A DNA stretch of 64,000 nt from positions 992,001 to 1,056,000 of the forward strand of contig NZ_JALKAA010000001.1 in the NCBI RefSeq assembly GCF_024171605.1. The letters run 5' to 3'. Origin of the DNA: Pontibacter sp. HSC-36F09 (GTDB lineage: Bacteria > Bacteroidota > Bacteroidia > Cytophagales > Hymenobacteraceae). The notes under the pieces are model-generated. The model searched no databases. It had not been told where the DNA came from and saw only the letters and a list, made by a program, of their open reading frames with translations. Positions 58,263-64,000 of the stretch are shown here, in pieces (position 1 is the stretch's first letter; each line of letters starts with the position of its first letter). The position numbers were made by a program, and so were the translations under genes.

Positions 58263-60098
58263 TTAATACTGGCACTGCGTTATACCTGATTTCAGAGCCG
58301 CCCGCTTCTCCTGCGCCGCTACAATGGCTTCAGGATCACCGGCAGGTATAGCTTGCAGCAGCGAGCGGGTATAGGCGTGCCGGGGATTCTGGAAAAGCTG
58401 GGTAGGTATACCTTCTTCCACAATGCAGCCTTCGTGCATCACCAGAATACGGTCAGCCATGTGCCTGGCTACAGCCAGATCGTGCGTGATGAAAAGGTAG
58501 GTCATATTAAACTCCTGCTTAAGCTCGTTGAGCAGATTGAGCACCTGCGCCTGTACCGACACGTCCAGCGCCGACACCGACTCATCACATATCAACAGCT
58601 TGGGTTGCAGCGCCAGGGCCCGGGCAATGGCAATGCGCTGCCGCTGTCCGCCCGAAAAAGCCTGTGGATAACGCTGCGCATGCTCCGCCGTAAGCCCTAC
58701 CCTCTCAAGGAGTTCCAGCATCTTCGCGCGGCGTTCTTGGTCGTTTTTGTAAAGCTTATGCACACGCATGGGTTCCAGAATGGCCTCGCCCACGGTTTGC
58801 ATGTGGTTGAGCGAGGTATAGGGATCCTGGAAGATCATCTGGAAATGCCGGCGGGCTTTACGCAGGTTTTCAGCATCCATGCCGGCAATGTCTATACCTT
58901 CGAATAGTACGCTCCCTGCTGTTGGGTCTACCAGCCGCAGAATCGCCCGTCCCAGCGTCGTCTTTCCGCTCCCCGACTCGCCTACCAACGCTATGGTTTC
59001 GCCGTGCTTTAACGCAAAGCTCACCCCATCCACGGCTTTTACATGGCCTGTAGTGCGGGAAAAAATTCCTTTTTTGATGGGGAAGTATACCTGCAGATCC
59101 TGCACTACTAGCAGGGGGGGCTTTTGGCTGTTGTCGCGCTGTTGCTTTATAGCTGAGACTGTACCTACGTAGGCATTCACCACATCCACCAAAGAGGGTT
59201 CGTATACCTGCGGCTTTTTCTCGCGGATTATACCTTGCCTGTCTTCCGCCATAAAGTCTGCCACAACCGGCAACCTGGCCTGCGACTTAGTGCTGAGCGT
59301 AGGGCGGCAGGCCAGCAAGCCCTTGGTATAGGGGTGTTGCGGATTGGTAAAAATATCGAGCACGTTCCCTTGTTCCACCACACGGCCTTTGTACATCACC
59401 AGCACCCGGTCGGCAATCTCAGCCACTACCCCCAGGTCATGACTGATAAACAACACCGCCATGTTTTGTTTTACCCGCAGTTCGTCAATCAGTGAGAGCA
59501 TGCGGGCCTGCACTGTTACATCCAAAGCGGTAGTCGGTTCGTCGGCAAGCAGGATAGCTGGCTCGCAGGCCATAGCCATGGCGATCATGACGCGTTGCTT
59601 CTGTCCGCCGGAAATTTGGTGTGGATAACTATTATAAATTTGCTCCGCCCTGGGTAGCTTGGCTTGCTCAAAAAGTTGCAAAACACGAGCTTTAGCCTCT
59701 TTCTTTGAAATTTTTTGATGCCATAAGAGTACCTCTGCCACCTGTTGTCCACAGGTATAGACCGGGTTGAGCGACGACATCGGGTCCTGAAAGATCATGC
59801 CCATCTCGTTCCCCCGAATCTGTTGTTGTTGTTTTTCCTTTAGTTGCAGGAGATCTACTGCTCCCAGCCGCTCCGACTGAAACACGGCCTTCCCGCTGAC
59901 CTTTGCGTTGGCATCGAGCAACTGCATCAGCGAGAGTGCCGTCACTGTCTTCCCCGACCCCGACTCACCTACAATGGCCACTGCTTCGCCGGGATGTACC
60001 TCAAAAGAAACCTTGTCCACCGCGCGGACTATACCCTGGCGTGTGGCGAAAGTGGTTTCGAGATCCGTGACCTGCAGTATGGGCGTAGGTATAGACAA
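58263..60098 (-). CDS. Oligopeptide-type ABC transporter ATPase with two fused nucleotide-binding domains
   Basis: The protein is a DppD-DppF fusion (YejF-like). Domain 1: Walker [15 protein letters not shown], signature [16 protein letters not shown], Walker [15 protein letters not shown]. Domain 2: [44 protein letters not shown]. Both end in oligopeptide-ABC C-terminal zinc-binding-like tails. It energises uptake of di/oligopeptides or nickel. No ATG occurs before domain 1; the TTG at 60098 (reading [13 protein letters not shown]) is the best start, because the longer open frame to 60215 overlaps the divergent HAD gene. No permease or binding-protein gene is adjacent. Confidence 0.92.
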   Translation of the reverse strand: MSIPTPILQVTDLETTFATRQGIVRAVDKVSFEVHPGEAVAIVGESGSGKTVTALSLMQLLDANAKVSGKAVFQSERLGAVDLLQLKEKQQQQIRGNEMGMIFQDPMSSLNPVYTCGQQVAEVLLWHQKISKKEAKARVLQLFEQAKLPRAEQIYNSYPHQISGGQKQRVMIAMAMACEPAILLADEPTTALDVTVQARMLSLIDELRVKQNMAVLFISHDLGVVAEIADRVLVMYKGRVVEQGNVLDIFTNPQHPYTKGLLACRPTLSTKSQARLPVVADFMAEDRQGIIREKKPQVYEPSLVDVVNAYVGTVSAIKQQRDNSQKPPLLVVQDLQVYFPIKKGIFSRTTGHVKAVDGVSFALKHGETIALVGESGSGKTTLGRAILRLVDPTAGSVLFEGIDIAGMDAENLRKARRHFQMIFQDPYTSLNHMQTVGEAILEPMRVHKLYKNDQERRAKMLELLERVGLTAEHAQRYPQAFSGGQRQRIAIARALALQPKLLICDESVSALDVSVQAQVLNLLNELKQEFNMTYLFITHDLAVARHMADRILVMHEGCIVEEGIPTQLFQNPRHAYTRSLLQAIPAGDPEAIVAAQEKRAALKSGITQCQY

Positions 60099-60163
60099 GG
60101 GCGCTGGGCTTGGTGCTTCTGGTAAAAATAAGGTTTTTTGAATGATTGAGAAGCCTTTCTTGT

Positions 60164-60192
60164 TTTGGTTTTTCGCACTACATTTAAGTTTG
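60164..60192 (+). promoter_or_regulatory. Possible promoter of the HAD-family gene
   Basis: TTTG (60164-60167) and TAAGTTTG (60185-60192, full -7 match) are 17 bp apart, shorter than the ideal 19. Transcription would start only a few bases before the ATG at 60205, so a leaderless or near-leaderless mRNA is implied. Confidence 0.45.
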
Positions 60193-60204
60193 ACTAAAAA
60201 AGCA

Positions 60205-60867
60205 ATGCAGAACAATTCAGAATATAATCAATCTACCAATTCAACTTCATTTGAAACCAGCAAGAAAAGTACGATTATCTGGGACCTCGGCGCTGTGCTG
60301 ATTGACTGGAATCCGCATCACCTTTATCGCAAAATATTCGATGACGAGGCTGAGATGCTGAATTTCCTGAAGAACGTCTGCACTTTTGAGTGGAACGAAG
60401 AACAGGATGGCGGGCGCACCATTCAGGAAGCAAACGACTACCTGATCGCCAGACACCCTGAGCATGAAGATAACATTAGAGCCTACTATGGCCGATGGGA
60501 AGAAATGCTGGGCGGACCTATTCATGACTCAGTAGAGATTTTGCGTGAGATGAGATCACGGGGAGAGCACAACCTATACGCCCTCACCAACTGGTCAGCA
60601 GAACTATTTCCGATTGCGTTGGAGCGCTACGACTTCCTGGGCTGGTTCGATGGCATTGTGGTGTCTGGTACTGAAAAAGACCGCAAGCCTAACCACAGTT
60701 TTTACCATACCTTGCTGAACAGGTATAGCTTGCAACCCAGCGAAGTACTTTTCATTGATGATAACCTCCGCAATATCAAGGCTGCAGAGCAATTAGGCAT
60801 CGAGTCGATCCATTTCACCTCACCGGAGGAATTGAGAGCACGGCTGGAGAAAATGGGGGTTCTGTAA
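60205..60867 (+). CDS. HAD superfamily phosphatase-like hydrolase
   Basis: From ATG 60205 the 220-residue protein has HAD motif I WDLGAVLIDW (Asp nucleophile), motif II in LYALTNWSAELF, motif III with Lys in DRKPNHSFYHTLL and motif IV VLFIDDNLRNIKAAEQLG. The second aspartate of the usual DxD is replaced by Gly, as in YihX-type sugar-phosphate phosphatases. The N-terminal ~20 residues (QNNSEYNQSTNSTSF) are polar and dispensable-looking; an ATG at 60142 would add 21 hydrophobic residues and is less likely. Substrate unknown; divergent from the ABC ATPase. Confidence 0.88.
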   Translation: MQNNSEYNQSTNSTSFETSKKSTIIWDLGAVLIDWNPHHLYRKIFDDEAEMLNFLKNVCTFEWNEEQDGGRTIQEANDYLIARHPEHEDNIRAYYGRWEEMLGGPIHDSVEILREMRSRGEHNLYALTNWSAELFPIALERYDFLGWFDGIVVSGTEKDRKPNHSFYHTLLNRYSLQPSEVLFIDDNLRNIKAAEQLGIESIHFTSPEELRARLEKMGVL

Positions 60868-60930
60868 TCGGAATAGAGTTTTGTGCGGAAAGTATAGTGA
60901 GCTGCTGTTCGGATAAGTTAAAGTCTATCT

Positions 60931-61701
60931 TTAATTCACGCTTAGCACTATTTCCTTGCCTTTGGAACTGTACGCCTGTATAATCCCGAATCCTTCCTTC
61001 ACATAAATTCCTTGTATATAATCCAAAGCAGGATAGCGGTCATGAATATACTGTTCCTCCGGTCTGTAGTAGTTGGGTTGGTTAAGGTATAGATGGTATA
61101 CGTTTTGGTGCTGCACCCCACCAAGCGTCACGGTTGATAAGAATTCCTGGGTATAGGTGTGGTTGTCAATTGTATTGGTAGTCGCATCCCCAAACAGGAA
61201 GGTTCGGCTTGTGATAAAGTTGCTGCTGCTGGAAGTGCCAGTCTGTATCGGTTCCGGAAATTTGTTGTTGTAGCCGACTGCAAACTCGATGACATCCCCT
61301 ACCGCAGCTTTGTCAGTGATGTTGTTAAACCGGTCCGTGCTCGCGTTTTTCCGATAGGTGACGCTGATACTGACTAGGCTCCCGCCCTCTACCTGGCTTG
61401 CGTATACCTTCTGATCTGCTGTGAAAAACTCTTTGCAGGAATTTGGGTCAAACTTGCCGCTGTAATTTGTCCTTCTGACCGGTATCTCGACACTGGTAAC
61501 ACCCGCTGCGTTTATGTATTTCATTTTCCGGTTAACGCCTTCTTCCGCCATATAATAGCTTTTCCCTTGTGTTGGCTGAGCAGGCATAAAGGACACCAGT
61601 TCGTTGGTAAATTCGAGCTTGCCCAGGTTCACGTCTTCGCAACCGCAGGCAGACAAACCTACTGATAGGACAACAGCAGCTAAAAGCTTATTCAATTTCA
61701 T
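60931..61701 (-). CDS. Lipoprotein of unknown function
   Basis: The 256-residue protein has a lipoprotein signal (VVLSVGLSAC, Cys19, directly followed by GCED, a Cys pair at 19 and 21). The mature part is beta-rich, with YAxxVEGGSLVSISVTY and IEFAVGYNNKFPEPIQTG, and a conserved-looking end (GIYVKEGFGIIQAYSSKGKEIVL) as in proteins with a C-terminal 'T9SS or gliding' type beta-sandwich, but no sorting signal is present. Lone gene, convergent with the HAD gene. I do not recognise the family. Confidence 0.7.
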   Translation of the reverse strand: MKLNKLLAAVVLSVGLSACGCEDVNLGKLEFTNELVSFMPAQPTQGKSYYMAEEGVNRKMKYINAAGVTSVEIPVRRTNYSGKFDPNSCKEFFTADQKVYASQVEGGSLVSISVTYRKNASTDRFNNITDKAAVGDVIEFAVGYNNKFPEPIQTGTSSSSNFITSRTFLFGDATTNTIDNHTYTQEFLSTVTLGGVQHQNVYHLYLNQPNYYRPEEQYIHDRYPALDYIQGIYVKEGFGIIQAYSSKGKEIVLSVN

Positions 61702-61821
61702 CGGGTTTGGATTGTAAGGTATAGGAACCAGAAAACGGCGTGAAATATAAGCGGAATTTTTCTAACTATACTCTGTGGCTTGCAGAAAAATTGACTGAAC
61801 TTCAACTTGAGTGTAGCGCAT

Positions 61822-61859
61822 AAGAAAGCGGCTATTCCACATGGAACAGCCGCTTTCTT
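61822..61859 (-). terminator. Terminator of the lspA unit
   Basis: A 12-bp stem AAGAAAGCGGCT/AGCCGCTTTCTT (61822-61833 with 61848-61859), with an inner TTCC/GGAA pair and the loop ACAT, lies 20 bp after the lspA stop. The T-run is stronger on the plus strand, but there is no plus-strand gene to terminate. Confidence 0.7.
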
Positions 61860-61878
61860 TTTTGCTTATACCTATACC

Positions 61879-62499
61879 TTACAAACCCTGTTGCCCGGCA
61901 GCCGGCTCTTTAACGGGCTCGTCGTAATGCGCGAAGAAACGCTTCTGGTTGAAGAGGATGATCAGCACGCCAATGAAGATAGCCGAGTCTGCCACGTTGA
62001 AGATGGGCCACAGCGACATCGGTTTGCCACCCAGCAAAGGAATCCAGTGAGGAACAATACCTTCCCAAATATCAATATAGAACATATCGATTACCTGTCC
62101 ATGAAACCATGGTGTGGAAGAGCCATAGGGGTGGTTGTCGAATAACACGCCGTAGAACGTACTGTCGATCAGGTTGCCGATGGCGCCGCCCAGAATCAGG
62201 CCAATGCACCAGATCAGTCCTTTGGGAGCTTTCGTTTTGACCAGATAGTAAATATAATAGGCTATACCAAACACCGCAACCAACCGGAACAGCGACAGCA
62301 TCAGTTTGCCGTAGTCGGAGCCGAGTTCCACACCGAAGGCCATACCTGGATTCAGGGTATAATGCAGCTTCAGCCAGTCGCCCAGGAGCACGATTTCGCC
62401 CGGCATGCCCATTTCCATGTTGTAATGCACGATAAGCTTCACAGCCTGGTCGATAATGATGACGATAAGGGCCACCAGGTAGTACTTCCAATATTTCAT
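61879..62499 (-). CDS. lspA: Lipoprotein signal peptidase (signal peptidase II)
   Basis: LspA removes the signal peptide of diacylglyceryl-modified prolipoproteins in the inner membrane. The 206-residue protein has four membrane helices and the conserved motifs IIIDQAVK near residue 15, NPGMAFG, GAIGNLIDS (catalytic Asp) and NVADSAIFIG (second catalytic Asp). The C-terminus is extended by ~25 polar residues (EPVKEPAAGQQ). It follows ileS by 102 bp on the same strand, the usual bacterial order. Several lipoproteins of this window are its likely substrates. Confidence 0.96.
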   Translation of the reverse strand: MKYWKYYLVALIVIIIDQAVKLIVHYNMEMGMPGEIVLLGDWLKLHYTLNPGMAFGVELGSDYGKLMLSLFRLVAVFGIAYYIYYLVKTKAPKGLIWCIGLILGGAIGNLIDSTFYGVLFDNHPYGSSTPWFHGQVIDMFYIDIWEGIVPHWIPLLGGKPMSLWPIFNVADSAIFIGVLIILFNQKRFFAHYDEPVKEPAAGQQGL

Positions 62500-62601
62500 G
62501 TTTCGTCTATTAGGCTGCAGGGACTTTAATCAGCCGCCGCAGGATAAAGGTATAAGGTATAGCCCCGGTCGGTTTGCAGCCAGGGCTTCTTGTTCTTTAA
62601 G

Positions 62602-64000
62602 CTAAACCGCTTCTGTACGGATGCGGATATTCACCTGATAATCATCCACTTCAAGGAGTGTACCATCTACCACATTGTCAGTCAGTTCAAGGCTCAGCGC
62701 CTGTGTTTCGGCCTGTATGTAGTCGCGGAAGTTTTCCACAGCGGCATTTACCTCTTCTACCGATGCCTGCAGCACGATATGGATCTTATCCTGCACCTCC
62801 AGGTTGCTGTCCTTGCGCAGATTCTGGATACGGTTCACCAGTTCTCGGGCTATACCTTCCTGCTTCAACTCTTCGGTAATGGTCACATCCAACGCTACGG
62901 TCAGTTTACCTTCGCTAGCTACCAACCAGCCCGGGATGTCCTCCGAAGAGATTTCCACGTCCTCCGGCGTCAGCACGGCTGTTTCCTCATCGTTTATCTG
63001 TAACTCTATACCTCCTTCACGCTCCAGGTGTGCGATGTCATCCTGGTTCATTTGTTGCACAGCGGCGGCCACCAGCTTCATTTTCGGACCAAAAACCTGA
63101 CCCAGCTTCTTGAAGTTCGGCTTGATCTTCTTCACCAATATACCTGACGTATCGTCGATGTACTCCACATGCTTGATGTTCACCTCGCTCATGATCAGGT
63201 CTTCTACAGCCTGAATTTGCTGACGGGTCTTGTCATTCAGCACAGGTATAAGGATACGCTGCAGCGGCTGACGCACCTTGATGAAGTGCTTCTTGCGCAG
63301 CGAGTGCACCAGCGACGAGATGGTCTGGGCCAACGCCATGCGCTCTTCCAGGTCCTTGTCGATGGCAGCGTGCTCTACTTCCGGATAGTAAGCCAAATGC
63401 ACTGATTCTTCCTTGTGCTTGCCGCTCACGTTGTTCAGGTCGCGATAGAGTTGCTCGGCGTAGAACGGCGCGATTGGCGAAGCCAGCTTGGCGATCGTCT
63501 CCAGACAAGTATAGAGCGTCTGGTAAGCGGCCATCTTGTCTTCATTGTATTCGCCTTTCCAGAAACGCTTGCGGTTCAGACGCACGTACCAGTTGCTCAG
63601 GTCGTCCACCACAAAATCCTGTATGGAGCGGGCGGCACGGGTTGGGTCGTAATCTTCCAAGAAGGTATCAACGTCCTTGACCAGCGTGTTCAGCTTCGAG
63701 ATAATCCAGCGGTCACTTTCTGTTCTGCGCTCTAGTGGCACTTCGTCCTCGGCAAACGTAAAGTTATCCAGGTTGGCGTATAGCGCGAAGAAAGAGTAGG
63801 TGTTCTGCAGTGTTCCGAAGAAACGGCGCTGGGTCTCCACCACACCCTCCGGGTTGAACTTCAGGTTATCCCAAGGTGGCGCATTGGCAATCATGTACCA
63901 GCGCACGGCATCCGGGCCATACTTGCCGATCATCTCGAACGGGTCGATGGCGTTGCCAAGGCGCTTGCTCATCTTGTTGCCGTTCTTATCCAGCACCAGG
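62602..64000 (-). CDS. ileS: Isoleucyl-tRNA synthetase, C-terminal part (5' end outside the window)
   Basis: About 466 C-terminal residues are inside the window; the frame runs off the right edge. It has NKMSKRLGN (KMSKS loop) at the edge, DAVRWYMIANAPPWDNLKFN, the anticodon-binding helical domain (RWIISKLNTLVKDVD, RAARSIQDFVVDDLSNWYVRLNRKRFW), and the IleS2-type C-terminal extension common in Bacteroidota. IleS charges tRNA-Ile and edits Val-tRNA-Ile. lspA follows 102 bp downstream. Confidence 0.96.
   Translation of the reverse strand, partial: LVLDKNGNKMSKRLGNAIDPFEMIGKYGPDAVRWYMIANAPPWDNLKFNPEGVVETQRRFFGTLQNTYSFFALYANLDNFTFAEDEVPLERRTESDRWIISKLNTLVKDVDTFLEDYDPTRAARSIQDFVVDDLSNWYVRLNRKRFWKGEYNEDKMAAYQTLYTCLETIAKLASPIAPFYAEQLYRDLNNVSGKHKEESVHLAYYPEVEHAAIDKDLEERMALAQTISSLVHSLRKKHFIKVRQPLQRILIPVLNDKTRQQIQAVEDLIMSEVNIKHVEYIDDTSGILVKKIKPNFKKLGQVFGPKMKLVAAAVQQMNQDDIAHLEREGGIELQINDEETAVLTPEDVEISSEDIPGWLVASEGKLTVALDVTITEELKQEGIARELVNRIQNLRKDSNLEVQDKIHIVLQASVEEVNAAVENFRDYIQAETQALSLELTDNVVDGTLLEVDDYQVNIRIRTEAV

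Noticed and set aside
58263..60215. Longer N-terminus for the dual ABC ATPase
   Set aside because: The extra 39 codons overlap the divergent HAD gene, contain no ATG and have no ABC-domain similarity; TTG 60098 fits better.
1..64000. tRNA, rRNA, CRISPR arrays, prophage or IS transposases
   Set aside because: Reading both strands showed no T-loop/acceptor patterns, rRNA blocks, regularly spaced repeats, or integrase/transposase motifs.

Overview
The window looks like a chromosomal segment of a Bacteroidota member in the Cytophagales, most like the Hymenobacteraceae/Pontibacter group. The evidence is the lineage-specific gene set (GH3-like synthetase, DUF721 partner of recF, Bacteroidota-type LptC with its CBS/PpiD neighbours, head-GIN protein, DUF3575-like barrel, TonB-domain protein with YwqK-type repeats), -33/-7 promoters of the TTTG-N19-TAnnTTTG type, near absence of Shine-Dalgarno sequences, and roughly balanced base composition. 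The genus assignment is inference. I found no rRNA, tRNA, CRISPR array, integrase or intact insertion sequence. Most of the window is core genome with a few accessory patches.

Layout. 1-9.4 kb: tail of a DUF4270-like gene, glmS, a 3-hydroxyacyl-CoA-dehydrogenase-like gene divergent from ridA, a YihY/BrkB membrane protein, gltX, an acidic small protein, an AIM24-family protein and small membrane proteins. 9.5-16.2 kb: GH3-like acyl-acid-amide synthetase, a frameshifted four-helix-bundle gene between inverted repeats, lptB, a GH25 lysozyme and recJ. 16.5-27.8 kb: a long minus-strand block for envelope biogenesis and central functions (TPR protein, ppiD, CBS/CNNM membrane protein, a 57-aa membrane protein, lptC, an outer-membrane barrel, coaX, an rRNA pseudouridine synthase with a giant RG-rich N-terminus, scpB, a DksA/TraR-like factor). 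28-36.9 kb: DUF3575-like barrel, ribH, a YfgM-like TPR protein, pdhA, then recF and DUF721 separated by a cassette of a 14-cysteine peptide and a SigZ-type sigma factor, then a lipoprotein, a thioesterase and an M28 peptidase. 37-44.7 kb: head-GIN protein, a palindromic intergenic element, a rhomboid protease with a plug-like tail that is duplicated after its stop codon, a three-gene operon (N-formylglutamate amidohydrolase, QEGLA/DUF1704 metallopeptidase, ATP-grasp ligase), and a strong orphan promoter driving a probable small RNA. 44.7-64 kb: envelope lipoproteins, a TonB-domain protein, an ABC exporter, a FAD-dependent oxidoreductase, an SLC13 permease, a fasciclin protein, a second rhomboid, polyprenyl synthase, rnr, a fused oligopeptide-ABC ATPase, a HAD hydrolase, lspA and the 3' part of ileS.

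The most interesting signals are: (1) a short motif, AGGTATA/TATACCT, present about 140 times by eye count against about 8 expected by chance, in genes and in terminators, resembling a DNA-uptake-type genomic signature; (2) the 40.3-44.1 kb operon, which pairs a homologue of the HExxxH/EEGLA tyrosine-carboxypeptidase family (MATCAP) with an ATP-grasp ligase and an amidohydrolase and so could write and erase a peptide-like modification; (3) the metallothionein-like peptide plus Cys-rich sigma factor at 32.7-33.5 kb; (4) the rhomboid whose C-terminal module is repeated in frame beyond its stop; and (5) the promoter-terminator unit at 44.34-44.60 kb with no convincing gene.
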